Shown here piece by piece: positions 35,152 through 44,925 of a stretch of DNA of 58,224 nucleotides. Numbering within the stretch: the stretch's first letter is position 1; each line of letters starts with the position of its first letter. Source of the DNA: Thermoanaerobaculia bacterium (GTDB lineage: Bacteria > Acidobacteriota > Thermoanaerobaculia > Multivoradales > J023). The stretch spans positions 1 through 58,224 of the forward strand of contig JALCBJ010000043.1 in NCBI GenBank assembly GCA_028066595.1, given 5' to 3'. The position numbers and the translations under genes are program-made. The notes below the pieces were generated by a model. It made no database searches. It was not told where the DNA came from and worked only from the letters and a program-made list of their open reading frames with translations.

Positions 35152-37284
35152 GTGTCGTCGACACCAGGTCTGTCGGGTCGCCTGTTTCATCTGACCAGTT
35201 TGGTCAGCCTGGCCATCGCAGCGCCGGTTCTGGACCTGGTGGCACGCCACGCAGAGTTTCTGGTAGCCCACCGTCTGGACTCTCGTGACGTGCTCGTGCT
35301 GATAGCAGCACTTCTCCTAGGACCTGTCGTTCCCATGGCGGTGATGGAGCTGGGTCTCGGCTTGATATCCCGCCGCGCCGCCAACGCGATCTACGTAGCC
35401 TTTATCGCGTTGCTGGTTTTCCTGTTGGTGCTCCCGATCTCTGGCAGGCTCGGTGTTCACGGACTCGGAGCCCTCGGGCTGGCCGCAGCGGTGGGTTGCG
35501 GTACCGCTATCGCATATCGCAGGCGCCCGGCGATCCGGTTGCTGGTGTCGTTTCTCGGTGTCGCCCTGATCGGGGTGCCGTTCACATTCTTGCGGCAGCC
35601 GAAGATCCAGAGTTTTTTGTCCACGCCACAAGAGTCGGCTGGCTGGCCGAAAATCGGAACCGAAACACCGATCGTCTTCCTCATCTTCGATGAATTCGGC
35701 CTATCGCCGCTGATCGGGGTAGATGGCCTGATCAACCGGCACCGCTATCCGAACTTTGCACAGCTGGCAGATCAGTCTACGTGGTTCCTCAACGTCGAGA
35801 CCGTCGCCTATTCCACAGAGAGGGCGGTCCCCGCGATCGTCACCGGGCGAACTCCGAGCTTTGATCGGTTGCCGTCCGTCACCGATCATCCCGAGAATCT
35901 ATTCACCCTCTTCGCCCGGAGCCACGAGGTCTTTGCGCTGGAACCGATCACGTCTCTCTGTCCGCCCGAGATCAACCATCTCAGCGAAGAGGGTGCCCAC
36001 CAGAGAACACCTCTCGACGGGGTCTTGGCGGACCTCGGAGTGGTGTACCTGCACGTCGTCGTACCGCGGCCGTTCAAACGGCGCTTGCCGCCGATCGATA
36101 TGGGTTGGCGGGACTTCGCTCACCGGAAGCCAGCCAAGAAGCTCTTCGAGGATTGGGGCGGTTTCCACCGACAGGCTAGGAGAAAGGTCGCGAGCACCGA
36201 GGGGCGCCTGGACTCGATCGGGAGATTCCTGAACCTTCTCGAAACACCACCGACCGGCGGAATGCCTCCGCTGTACTTCAAACATATATTGCTTCCACAT
36301 CGTCCGTTCGAGTTCCTTCCCGACGGGAAGCAGTACTGGACCGATAGTCCCGCAGGTCTAGAGGGTCAGCTGCTGCGCTTGCAGGGCAGCGAGCTGGAAT
36401 CTCTGCTTTCCCTACAGCGGTACATCTTGCAATTGCAGTTCGTGGATCGAACGGTCGGAGATGTGATGCGCCGACTCAGGACGTCGGGCCTCTTCGACCC
36501 GGCTCTGATCGTCCTCGTAGCGGATCACGGTACGAGCTTCCAGCCGGGGCGCGACTCCCGCAGTTTGGCCCGGGGCGCCGACCCGGCGGAGGTCTTGCCC
36601 GTGCCGTTGTGGATCAAACTGCCCTATCAGGTGGAGGGCGCTGTCGTAGGGACTACCGTGCGCACAATCGATGTCCTGCCGACGATTCTGGACATCCTCG
36701 GGGCCGATCCACCCTGGACGTTCGACGGGCGATCCGCGTTGGTGCAGGGTCCAGCTCGCGATCCCCTGCGGATCGAGACCCCGGATGGGTTTCTGGAGTA
36801 CGGGCCGGAGATCCATCGGCTCAAGATCCTGCGTGCGCGATCGGTTCTCGAGAGGTTCGGGAGTGGCGAAGATCCAACGGATCTCTACCGCATCGGCCCG
36901 CATCCGGAGCTGGTGGGTTCGCGGGTGAGCGCCTGGCCACGCCGCTCATTGGACGGATGGTCCGCGGCCATCGTGGAGCCCGATCGGTTTCGGCAGATCG
37001 ACGACGGGGCGTCGGTTGTCCCTGCGTTGCTCAGCGGTTCGCTCGAAGTACCCCACGATGTCGGTGATGGTTGCTGTGCTCTGGCGATCGCCCTCGATGG
37101 TGTGGTCCAGACGACCGTGGCGACGGCGGATCGTGAAATAGGGCGTGTCTTCTCGACTCTCCTGCCGCCCTCCGGTCTAGAACCGGGTCGCCACCGACTC
37201 GAGATCTTGGTGCTTCTCGATCAGATCGAGGGCCTGGCGCTCGCTCCCGTGGAGATCGAATCTGCTGGCGGTTTCTTGCCGTAG
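35152..37284 (+). CDS. Membrane-anchored sulfatase/phosphatase-fold hydrolase
   Basis: Alkaline-phosphatase-superfamily enzyme with four to five N-terminal membrane segments (LVSLAIAAPVLDLVA, DVLVLIAALLLGPVVPM, YVAFIALLVFLLVLP, LLVSFLGVALIGVPFTFL). The catalytic domain starts at PIVFLIFDEFG (metal Asp), followed by the likely nucleophile Thr or Ser in YSTERAVPAIVTGR, FKHILLPHRPF, and the metal pair in LVADHGTSF. There is no Cys-x-Pro-x-Arg, so it is not a formylglycine sulfatase. The frame opens at 34882, but an ATG at 35014 lies inside the -35 box and codon use before ~35150 is unlike coding sequence. I therefore favour the GTG at 35152 (710 aa); a TTG at 35062 is possible. Likely substrates are envelope phospho- or sulfo-groups. 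Confidence 0.72.
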   Translation: MSSTPGLSGRLFHLTSLVSLAIAAPVLDLVARHAEFLVAHRLDSRDVLVLIAALLLGPVVPMAVMELGLGLISRRAANAIYVAFIALLVFLLVLPISGRLGVHGLGALGLAAAVGCGTAIAYRRRPAIRLLVSFLGVALIGVPFTFLRQPKIQSFLSTPQESAGWPKIGTETPIVFLIFDEFGLSPLIGVDGLINRHRYPNFAQLADQSTWFLNVETVAYSTERAVPAIVTGRTPSFDRLPSVTDHPENLFTLFARSHEVFALEPITSLCPPEINHLSEEGAHQRTPLDGVLADLGVVYLHVVVPRPFKRRLPPIDMGWRDFAHRKPAKKLFEDWGGFHRQARRKVASTEGRLDSIGRFLNLLETPPTGGMPPLYFKHILLPHRPFEFLPDGKQYWTDSPAGLEGQLLRLQGSELESLLSLQRYILQLQFVDRTVGDVMRRLRTSGLFDPALIVLVADHGTSFQPGRDSRSLARGADPAEVLPVPLWIKLPYQVEGAVVGTTVRTIDVLPTILDILGADPPWTFDGRSALVQGPARDPLRIETPDGFLEYGPEIHRLKILRARSVLERFGSGEDPTDLYRIGPHPELVGSRVSAWPRRSLDGWSAAIVEPDRFRQIDDGASVVPALLSGSLEVPHDVGDGCCALAIALDGVVQTTVATADREIGRVFSTLLPPSGLEPGRHRLEILVLLDQIEGLALAPVEIESAGGFLP

Positions 37285-37388
37285 CACCAGCCCCAACCTG
37301 CCGACCTCGGAGAGCAACGCCTGTCAGCAGCACCACAGGAGGCCGAGCCCGATCGTCTTGGCGTCTGCGCGCGGCCGTGGCGAGGCGT

Positions 37389-37419
37389 TGGGAGGTGGGG
37401 GGACTTCCGGCCCTATGTT
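37389..37419 (+). promoter_or_regulatory. Weak promoter candidate before mutA
   Basis: TTGGGA (37389-37394) and TATGTT (37414-37419), separated by 19 bp, lie about 65 nt before the mutA GTG. The spacing is long and the -35 is weak. It is the only AT-rich hexamer in this 200-bp gap. Confidence 0.25.
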
Positions 37420-37484
37420 AGTTTTTCCGTGCCCGCCGAGGTCCTTCCTCCGCCTCATCCCAGTCCAGCCAGGAGCGACTTTCC

Positions 37485-39641
37485 GTGTCCGACCGCGTCC
37501 CCGAGCAGGCCCCAGGAGCCTCCGAGACGGCAGAGCAGCGCCTGGCCGCCGAGCTGGAACTCTCTGCCAGGCCACCGATCAGTACCGAGCAGTGGCAGGA
37601 GAAGGTGGCGCGCGAGGTCGGATCCGACGAGCAATCCGCGATGGCCCGTCTCGGGTACACCACCGCCGATGGAGTGGAGCTCCAGGCACTCTACGGGGCC
37701 GGTGATCTGAGAGATGCCCAGCCCTCTGGACTGCCGGGAGCACCCCCGTTCACCCGTGGGACGCGGCTGCCGTCACCCGAGCCGTTCTGGACCCTAGGTC
37801 AGCTGATCGACGATCCCTGCCTCGAGGAGGCCAACGAGGCCATCTTGCGGGACCTTCAGCTTGGCGCTCAGATGCTCTGGCTCAGGGTCGATCGTGCAGG
37901 GCGCCAGGGCCTCGATGCCGACGATCCACGGGCCCGCGGGCAAGTGGGCTGCGACGGAGTTCGCTGGGGCACCTCCGAGGAGATCGAGACGCTGCTGCGG
38001 GACGTCGAGCCGCGATATGTCCATCTCGTGATCGATGCCGGGGGTGGTACGCCGGCGGCCGCAGCGTTGTTCTTCGATTGGGCCCGTCGTCGGGGTGTCC
38101 CTCCCTCGGAGCTGCGCGGCGGCTTCTGCTTCGATCCATTCGCTGTGTTGGCGGAGGATGGCGAGTTGACCGGCGGTCTCGATCAGGCGTTCCGTCGGGC
38201 CGCCGAGCTGGCGCGTTTTTGCCAGGCCGAAGCGCCCGGCCTACGTGCCCTTGCGGTGTCGATGCGACCGCTGCGCGAAGCCGGGACAGGGCCGGCGCAG
38301 GAGCTGGGATTTGGCTTGGCGGCGGCCGTCGCGACGCTCCGCCGGCTCGAGTCCCACGGTCTCGGCGCGACTGCCGCGGCGTCGCAGCTGGCGTTCCTCC
38401 ACTCGCTGGGCTCGGAGACTTTTCTCGAGATCGCCAAGCTACGTGCGGCGCGCCTTCTATGGGCCAAGGTCTTGAAAGCGGCGGGTGTCGGGTCGGCCGC
38501 CGCGCAGCAGAACCACGTGGCGTTTGGCTCGGAAGCCTCGGTGACCGTGGCCGATCCGTGGGTCAACATGCTACGGGCCACCGGTCAGACGTTTTCCGCC
38601 GTCGTGGGTGGTGCAGACGCGGCGATTCCCATTCCCTTCGATCGCCGTCTCGGAACACCGTCGGATCTGGCACGTCGCATCACCCTGACCACCCAACACG
38701 TTCTCGGGGAGGAGAGCCATCTACGCCGCGTCGCCGATCCCGCGGGCGGCAGCTGGACCTTGGAGTCGTTGACGGATCGGCTGGCGCGAGCCGCGTGGGC
38801 GATCTTTCGAGAGACCGAGGCGGCGGGTGGCTACGAGGCCTTGTTGCTCTCGGGCGCCCTCGGCGAACGGATCGCCAAGACGGTGGACCGCCGGCGCCGC
38901 GACATCTCGAAGCGCAAGACCGGAATCGTGGGCCTGTCGGTCTTTCCGCTGCTCGCCGAACAACGGCCCCAGCTCGACCGCCCACAGCTCGACGCGGTGG
39001 CCGAACGAGCCGTCGCGGCGCTCGACCGCTCCGATCGGCAGGTGCGAGACCTTTCCGACGTAGAAGGTTTCGAGCAGCTTCTCGAGGCGGCCGAGGGTGA
39101 CATGACGGTCGGAGCCTTGACGAGCTCGATCTATAGCGACACCGAGCCCGCGTCGTGCGAGCCGCTGCGCCCTTATCGGCCGTCCGCTGGTTGGGAACGT
39201 TTGCGTCTCGCCACCGACGAGTACCTCAAGGTTCAGGGAACGCGGCCTCCGATCTTCCTAGCCAACCTCGGAACACCTTCGCAACATCGCGCACGCACGG
39301 AGTTCGCGGCCGGTTTCTTCTCCGCCGCGGGAGTCGAGCCCGTGGATCTCGGTCACTGTGAGCATGCCGCCTGTAGTGCTGCCTGCTTTCGTACGGCGCG
39401 GGCGAATACCGGTGTCCAGGTTGCCGTGCTCTGCTCGTCCGACGATCTCTACCTCGAGCTGGCCGCCGAGACCGCACGAGAGCTGAAGGCTGTGGGCGCT
39501 AGCCGTCTGTACCTGGCGGGACGCCCCGGAGATCAGGAGGCGTCCTGGAGAGACGCGGGCGTCGACGAGTTCATCTACGTCGGCTGCGATGCGCTGGAGT
39601 GCCTCCAGGAGCTTCTGGTGCATCTGGAGGTGCTCCGATGA
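37485..39641 (+). CDS. mutA: Methylmalonyl-CoA mutase small (beta) subunit, GTG start
   Basis: Non-catalytic partner subunit of methylmalonyl-CoA mutase, which interconverts succinyl-CoA and methylmalonyl-CoA. The 718-aa protein has the mutase barrel ([77 protein letters not shown]). Its C-terminal B12-like domain is degenerate ([18 protein letters not shown]), with no DxHxxG, as expected for the small subunit. It is roughly 80 residues longer than typical MutA. The GTG at 37485 has AGGAG at 9 nt. The stop overlaps the mutB start (ATGA). Confidence 0.92.
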   Translation: MSDRVPEQAPGASETAEQRLAAELELSARPPISTEQWQEKVAREVGSDEQSAMARLGYTTADGVELQALYGAGDLRDAQPSGLPGAPPFTRGTRLPSPEPFWTLGQLIDDPCLEEANEAILRDLQLGAQMLWLRVDRAGRQGLDADDPRARGQVGCDGVRWGTSEEIETLLRDVEPRYVHLVIDAGGGTPAAAALFFDWARRRGVPPSELRGGFCFDPFAVLAEDGELTGGLDQAFRRAAELARFCQAEAPGLRALAVSMRPLREAGTGPAQELGFGLAAAVATLRRLESHGLGATAAASQLAFLHSLGSETFLEIAKLRAARLLWAKVLKAAGVGSAAAQQNHVAFGSEASVTVADPWVNMLRATGQTFSAVVGGADAAIPIPFDRRLGTPSDLARRITLTTQHVLGEESHLRRVADPAGGSWTLESLTDRLARAAWAIFRETEAAGGYEALLLSGALGERIAKTVDRRRRDISKRKTGIVGLSVFPLLAEQRPQLDRPQLDAVAERAVAALDRSDRQVRDLSDVEGFEQLLEAAEGDMTVGALTSSIYSDTEPASCEPLRPYRPSAGWERLRLATDEYLKVQGTRPPIFLANLGTPSQHRARTEFAAGFFSAAGVEPVDLGHCEHAACSAACFRTARANTGVQVAVLCSSDDLYLELAAETARELKAVGASRLYLAGRPGDQEASWRDAGVDEFIYVGCDALECLQELLVHLEVLR

Positions 39642-41869
39642 CATCCGCTCGGGCGAAGCTGGCGGACATGGATTTCGGCGCGCTGGAATTCGACGACGAA
39701 GCCGTCCGCTTCGAGCCCGCCGACGAGGCTGGTTGGCGTCGGGAGGTGACCGCAGCCGCAAGTCTTTCCGATGCGCAGGGCGACCTGCTGGCACAGGGGC
39801 TGCGATGGCGCACGCCCGAGCGGGTCGACGTCGCGCCGGCCCATACCGCTTCGGATCTGGACGATCTGAAGCTCGACGGCCATCAACCGGGCTTCCCGCC
39901 TTATCTTCGCGGCCCATATTCGACGATGTATGTGCGCAGGCCGTGGACGGTCCGCCAGTACGCGGGTTTCTCGACAGCCGAAGAGTCGAACGCCTTCTAT
40001 CGTCGCAACCTGGCGGCGGGGCAGCGAGGCCTGTCCATCGCCTTCGATCTGGCGACACATCGGGGATACGACTCGGATCATCCACGGGTGAAGGGCGATG
40101 TGGGGATGGCGGGTGTGGCCATCGATTCTCTCGAAGACATGCGGATTCTCTTCGACGGCATTCCGCTCGACCGCATGTCGGTCTCCATGACCATGAACGG
40201 CGCCGTATTGCCGGTGATGGCGCTCTATATCGTCGCCGCAGAAGAGCAGGGCGTCGCTCCCGAACAGCTATCCGGGACGATCCAGAACGACATCCTCAAG
40301 GAATTCCTGGTCCGCAACACCTACATCTATCCTCCGGACCAGTCGATGCGGATCATCGCCGACATCTTTCGCTTCACCTCGGAGAGGATGCCACGCTTCA
40401 ACTCGATCTCGATCTCGGGCTACCACATGCAGGAAGCGGGCGCCACGGCGGATCTGGAGTTGGGCTATACGTTGGCCGACGGCCTGCAATACCTGCGCAC
40501 GGGTGTCGAATCGGGCTTGGCTATCGATGCCTTCGCGCCGCGCCTCTCGTTCTTCTTCGCCATCGGCATGAACTACTTCATGGAAGTGGCGAAGCTGCGC
40601 GCTGCGCGGCTGCTATGGGCGAAGATCGTCGGCTCCTTCGAGCCAGACAATCCAAAGTCGCTGGCTCTGCGCACCCATTGTCAGACGTCCGGTTGGTCGC
40701 TGACGGCCCAGGACGTCTACAACAACGTCGTGCGCACCTGCGTCGAGGCCATGGCGGCGGTGCATGGACACACGCAGAGCCTGCATACCAATTCGCTCGA
40801 CGAAGCGCTGGCGCTGCCGTCTGACTTCTCGGCGCGGATAGCACGCAACACCCAGCTCTTTCTGCAGTACGAAACCGATGCGTGTCGACATATCGACCCC
40901 TGGGGCGGCAGTTACTACGTCGAACGTCTGACCCACGATCTAGCGGCCCGGGCCTGGGGGCACATCCAGGAGATCGAGGGAATGGGCGGCATGGCCAAAG
41001 CGGCCGAGTCCGGGCTGCCCAAGCTCCGCATCGAGGAGGCCGCGGCGCGCACCCAGGCGCTCATAGACTCCGGACGGCAGGCTGTGGTCGGCGTCAACAA
41101 GTTCCAACCCCAGACCGAGGAGCGGCTCGAGGTCTTGCGGGTGGACAACACGGCGGTGCGGGAACGCCAGATTCTTCGCCTGGAGCGACTGCGTGCCGAG
41201 CGCGATCCGGCGCGGGTCGAGGCTGCCCTGAGTGCTCTGACCGCCTGCGCGGAATCGGGACAGGGCAACCTGCTCGATCTCTCGATCGAAGCGGCACGAT
41301 CCCAGGCCACGGTGGGGGAGATCAGCGACGCATTGGCCAGACCATGGGGTCGTCATCGTGCCAATATCCAATCGATCGCAGGGATCTACAGCAAAGCCAT
41401 GGGCGACACCGACGACAGTGTGACGAGGGTACGGCAGCGGACCGCAGAGTTCGCCGAGGCGGAGGGACGGCGACCGCGCATCCTGGTGGCCAAGATGGGG
41501 CAGGACGGTCACGACCGGGGTCAAAAGGTCATCGCCTCGGCCTTCGTCGACCTCGGCTTCGATGTCGACATCGGGCCGCTCTTCCAGACGCCCGCCGAGA
41601 CTGCCCGCCAAGCGGTGGAGAACGACGTCCACATCGTTGGTGTGAGCTCACTGGCCGCCGGTCATCTGACCCTGGTGCCCGAGTTGCGGAATGCCCTCAC
41701 GGAGCATGGCCGTGAGGACATCATGATCGTCGTCGGAGGCGTCATCCCACCAGACGACTACGATCGGTTGCGAGAGATGGGTGCCTCGGCGATCTTCGGT
41801 CCGGGCACCAAGATTCCGCAGGCGGCCGTCGGTCTCCTCGACGAGCTGGCGAGCCGTCTCGGGCACTGA
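39638..41869 (+). CDS. mutB: Methylmalonyl-CoA mutase large (alpha) subunit
   Basis: Catalytic cobalamin subunit, 743 aa. The TIM-barrel has [56 protein letters not shown] and [20 protein letters not shown]. The C-terminal B12 domain carries the axial His in [18 protein letters not shown] and the GVIPPDDY segment. ATG 39638 overlaps the mutA stop by 4 bp; the longer frame from 39599 adds only MutA-overlapping residues. The usual companions (MeaB/ArgK chaperone, epimerase) are not in this window. Propionate or odd-chain fatty acid use is the likely role, alongside the B12-dependent metH. Confidence 0.95.
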   Translation: MTSARAKLADMDFGALEFDDEAVRFEPADEAGWRREVTAAASLSDAQGDLLAQGLRWRTPERVDVAPAHTASDLDDLKLDGHQPGFPPYLRGPYSTMYVRRPWTVRQYAGFSTAEESNAFYRRNLAAGQRGLSIAFDLATHRGYDSDHPRVKGDVGMAGVAIDSLEDMRILFDGIPLDRMSVSMTMNGAVLPVMALYIVAAEEQGVAPEQLSGTIQNDILKEFLVRNTYIYPPDQSMRIIADIFRFTSERMPRFNSISISGYHMQEAGATADLELGYTLADGLQYLRTGVESGLAIDAFAPRLSFFFAIGMNYFMEVAKLRAARLLWAKIVGSFEPDNPKSLALRTHCQTSGWSLTAQDVYNNVVRTCVEAMAAVHGHTQSLHTNSLDEALALPSDFSARIARNTQLFLQYETDACRHIDPWGGSYYVERLTHDLAARAWGHIQEIEGMGGMAKAAESGLPKLRIEEAAARTQALIDSGRQAVVGVNKFQPQTEERLEVLRVDNTAVRERQILRLERLRAERDPARVEAALSALTACAESGQGNLLDLSIEAARSQATVGEISDALARPWGRHRANIQSIAGIYSKAMGDTDDSVTRVRQRTAEFAEAEGRRPRILVAKMGQDGHDRGQKVIASAFVDLGFDVDIGPLFQTPAETARQAVENDVHIVGVSSLAAGHLTLVPELRNALTEHGREDIMIVVGGVIPPDDYDRLREMGASAIFGPGTKIPQAAVGLLDELASRLGH

Positions 41870-41921
41870 GCCCTCAGGTCGTCGGTATAGCGTGAATCTG
41901 GAGCTGTAGTTCTGTCGGTAT

Positions 41922-41950
41922 TTGGAAATCCGCACGAACGGTCGTATCCT
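41922..41950 (+). promoter_or_regulatory. Promoter of the DinB-fold gene
   Basis: TTGGAA (41922-41927), 17-bp spacer, TATCCT (41945-41950). A start of transcription near 41957 leaves the ATG at 41980 as the first usable start and excludes the upstream in-frame GTG at 41953. Confidence 0.55.
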
Positions 41951-41979
41951 TTGTGCTCAACCTTCGGAAAGGCAGGAGA

Positions 41980-42543
41980 ATGATCCAGATCGCTATTGAC
42001 GCTCCCTCGTCTCTGACCGACCTTCGCCGTCAGTTGCACTCCGTCGCTGAGCAGACCGCCGACTACTGGTCCTCCCTCGAACCCGCGATGTTCTTCGCTC
42101 CCATCGGCGACGCCTGGTCGCCTGCCGAGAACGTGCGTCATCTGGTGCAGTCGAACCGGCCGGTAACCTACGGCCTGCGCTCCCCGAAGCTCGCTCTCAT
42201 GCTGCGCTTCGGCTTCACTTTCAAGGGTTCTCGCTCGTATGCGCAGATCCTCGATGTGTATCGAACTGCACTGTCGGGAGGGCTCAAGGCGTTCGGCCGA
42301 TATCTGCCCAGGCCCATGGACGCCGAAGCCACGGAAACGACGCGCGACGAGCTGGTGGCCAAGAATCGAGTCGCCATCGAAGGCGTCGTCGAGGGCCTCG
42401 ACCGGTGGAGCGAGTCCTCGCTGGACAAGGTCTGCGTAGCACATCCGGCCCTCGGCAAGATGACCGTGCGCGAGATCCTATTCTTCACGCTCTACCACAA
42501 CGCGCATCACGCCGAGAGCGTGGCCCGCAAGCTGGCCTCCTAG
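41980..42543 (+). CDS. DinB-fold protein
   Basis: A 187-aa four-helix protein of the DinB/YfiT superfamily, whose members often bind a metal and use thiols such as bacillithiol or mycothiol. The metal-ligand His residues are recognisable: VRHLVQSN in the second helix and LYHNAHHAESVARK in the last. The N-terminal DLRRQLHSVAEQTADYWSSL is a typical first helix. The ATG at 41980 lies downstream of a promoter and has AAGG at 7 nt (AGGAG is too close). It stands alone between mutB and rnpB. The substrate is unknown. Confidence 0.82.
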   Translation: MIQIAIDAPSSLTDLRRQLHSVAEQTADYWSSLEPAMFFAPIGDAWSPAENVRHLVQSNRPVTYGLRSPKLALMLRFGFTFKGSRSYAQILDVYRTALSGGLKAFGRYLPRPMDAEATETTRDELVAKNRVAIEGVVEGLDRWSESSLDKVCVAHPALGKMTVREILFFTLYHNAHHAESVARKLAS

Positions 42544-42634
42544 CCCAAGATCTGCTCGGCGTGTTCATCCGAAGCTCCAGTGAACTAGCGTGGGGCACGG
42601 GCAAGATTGTGCGTTAGGGATGCCTCCGAGGCGA

Positions 42635-42640
42635 TACAAT
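42635..42640 (+). promoter_or_regulatory. -10 box of rnpB
   Basis: TACAAT ends 7 nt before the first base of the P1 helix at 42648, exactly where transcription of rnpB should begin. No clear -35 box is seen at 16-18 nt. Confidence 0.6.
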
Positions 42641-42647
42641 CGTTGCG

Positions 42648-43041
<394 letters not shown>

Positions 43042-43081
43042 CCTTCCGTAAGTCTCTGAACCTCCCCGGAGCGAGTTAGAG

Positions 43082-43116
43082 CACCTGGGGCCAACGGATG
43101 CGCCCGGGCCCAGGTG
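43082..43116 (+). terminator. Hairpin downstream of rnpB
   Basis: CACCTGGG (43082-43089) and CCCAGGTG (43109-43116) form a perfect 8-bp stem around a 19-nt GC-rich loop, 40 nt after the rnpB 3' end. No T-run follows, so termination is only suggested. Confidence 0.35.
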
Positions 43117-43144
43117 AGCGCGGCGCAATCGCGAAGTGGTGCAC

Positions 43145-43150
43145 TAGACT
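43145..43150 (+). promoter_or_regulatory. -10-like TAGACT for a leaderless LD-carboxypeptidase message
   Basis: TAGACT lies 7 nt before the ATG at 43158, and no Shine-Dalgarno is present. Transcription would start at or one base before the ATG. The hexamer is flanked by a short inverted repeat CACTA/TAGTG. Confidence 0.4.
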
Positions 43151-43157
43151 TTAGTGA

Positions 43158-44111
43158 ATGCTGAAGCCCGTCCCTCTGCCGCCTCCCGTCCGACCTGGAG
43201 CACGGGTGGGCGTGGCGGCACTGTCGGGCCCGGTCGATTCCGCGCGTCTCGACGAGGGTTTGGACGGACTGCGAGAGCTCGGTTACGAGCCGGTGGAAGC
43301 GAAGAATCTGCGCAGCCGTCACGGCCTCTTCGCGGCAAGTGACGACGCACGTTTGGAGGCGTTCCACGCGCTGGCCTCTCGCGACGACGTCGAAGCGATC
43401 GTCTTTGCCCGCGGTGGCTGGGGTGTATTGCGAATCTTGCCCCGCATCGATTGGAACCTGTTGCGTCGGCGCCCACGAGCCTACGTCGGCTATTCCGATC
43501 TGACGCCGTTCCTGCAGCAGGTGATCGAGCGCGTCGGTGTGGCGAGTTTCCATGGTCCGATGGTGGCTGCAGACCTCTCCCGCGGTCTCGACGACAGAGA
43601 GACCGCGAGCTTCGTCGGGAGCCTCCTGGGTGAGCTCCCGACCGAGGTGGAGTTGCACGATCACTTCGGAGTTTCCGAGCGGCCGGATGAGGTCACTACA
43701 GGGGTTCTACTGGGAGGCTGCCTGAGTCTTCTCGTGTCGACTCTGGGCACGCCGTGGGCGGGGGACCTGGACGGTTCGCTCCTCTTCCTCGAGGACCTCG
43801 ACGAGCCGCCCTACCGGGTCGACAGAATGTTGACCCACCTTCGGCTCTCCGGTACTCTGACCCGGATCGGCGGAATGATCGTCGGCCACCTGCATTGCGA
43901 GGGCCGGCCGGAGCCGACCGCGTGGAATGGCGAGGTCACTTTGCGCGGTGTTCTCCGGGAGATGGCGGAGGAATTTTCCTGGCCACTCGTCGAGGGATTG
44001 GACGCGGGTCACGCCGCACCCAACCTCACACTGCCCCTCGGTACGTTGTGTTCCATCGGGAGAGGCGGGCGGACGTTGCGGCTGGCAATCGACGCCGCTG
44101 ACGCTTGCTAG
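43158..44111 (+). CDS. LD-carboxypeptidase (peptidase family S66)
   Basis: Cytoplasmic serine peptidase that removes the terminal D-Ala from recycled murein tetrapeptides (LdcA type). The 317-aa protein begins with PGARVGVAALSGPVDSARL. It has the nucleophile Ser in YVGYSDLTPFL, FHGPMVAADLS, the catalytic Glu in LLFLEDLDEPPYRVDRML, and the catalytic His in LDAGHAAPNLTLPLG. The start has no ribosome site and is probably leaderless. It lies between rnpB and a cNMP/FHA gene 21 bp downstream. Confidence 0.93.
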   Translation: MLKPVPLPPPVRPGARVGVAALSGPVDSARLDEGLDGLRELGYEPVEAKNLRSRHGLFAASDDARLEAFHALASRDDVEAIVFARGGWGVLRILPRIDWNLLRRRPRAYVGYSDLTPFLQQVIERVGVASFHGPMVAADLSRGLDDRETASFVGSLLGELPTEVELHDHFGVSERPDEVTTGVLLGGCLSLLVSTLGTPWAGDLDGSLLFLEDLDEPPYRVDRMLTHLRLSGTLTRIGGMIVGHLHCEGRPEPTAWNGEVTLRGVLREMAEEFSWPLVEGLDAGHAAPNLTLPLGTLCSIGRGGRTLRLAIDAADAC

Positions 44112-44132
44112 GCAGCTCGGAAGGAAGTCGGC

Positions 44133-44918
44133 ATGGTCAAAGCAGTTTTCAAGTCCACCGCCGGGAACAAGAAGAAGATGGATTTCGCGGTCCACTTTCC
44201 GGTCGGTGAGACGATCTTCACCGAGGGCGAGCTCGGGACGGAGATGTTCATCATCCAGCAGGGTGCTGTGGAGATCCTCAAGCAGTTCCGCGGCGAGGAC
44301 CAAGAGCTCGCAGAGCTGGGACAGGGCGACTTCTTCGGAGAGATGTCGATTCTCGAAGATCTGCCGCGCACGGCCACCGCCCGCGCCAAGACAGACTGCA
44401 AGGTGCTGCGTATCAACGGCACCACCTTCGATTCCATGCTGCGCAAGAATCCGGAGATCGCGGTGCGCATGATGCGCAAGCTGTCACGGCGTCTTCGCGA
44501 CACAGACAACCTGCTGCGCAAAGCACTGGGCTCCGAGGAGAGCCAGGTTCCCGAGATCCCGAAGATGGACGATCGGGAATCGGCCAAGGGCCCCGAGCAG
44601 CTGGTGGACGAGGCGTCGGGCATCGTATTCCGGCTGGCCGCCGGCAGCGAGACACAGATCGGGCGCCGCGATCCGGTCACCGGCATCAATCCCGACATCG
44701 ACCTCACGCCGGCCGACACCCAACGCTCCATCTCGCGCCGCCACGCCAAGATCTTTCGCCGTGGCGAGAAATTCTTCCTGCGCGAAGAGATCGGCACGAT
44801 GAACGGTACGTTCATCAACGGTGAACGGGTCGAGACCGGTGTACCGGTGGAGTTCCACGACGGAGATGAGCTCCGGTTCGGTCTCATCCGGACCAAGTTC
44901 CACTTGAAGCCCGAGTAG
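44133..44918 (+). CDS. Cyclic-nucleotide-binding plus FHA domain protein
   Basis: A 261-aa cytoplasmic signalling protein without a DNA-binding or catalytic domain. Residues ~20-130 are a cNMP-binding domain (VGETIFTEGELGTEMFIIQQ), with the phosphate-binding cassette GDFFGEMSILEDLPRTATA keeping the Glu and Arg needed for ligand. Residues ~160-261 are an FHA domain (TQIGRRDP, SISRRHAKIF, GTMNGTFINGERV) with the phosphothreonine-binding Arg, Ser-His and Asn. It would link a second messenger to threonine-phosphorylated partners. A Ser/Thr kinase is encoded 12 kb away (56034-57986), but any link is inference. It follows the LD-carboxypeptidase gene by 21 bp and is probably co-transcribed. Confidence 0.88.
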   Translation: MVKAVFKSTAGNKKKMDFAVHFPVGETIFTEGELGTEMFIIQQGAVEILKQFRGEDQELAELGQGDFFGEMSILEDLPRTATARAKTDCKVLRINGTTFDSMLRKNPEIAVRMMRKLSRRLRDTDNLLRKALGSEESQVPEIPKMDDRESAKGPEQLVDEASGIVFRLAAGSETQIGRRDPVTGINPDIDLTPADTQRSISRRHAKIFRRGEKFFLREEIGTMNGTFINGERVETGVPVEFHDGDELRFGLIRTKFHLKPE

Positions 44919-44925
44919 GCTCAGA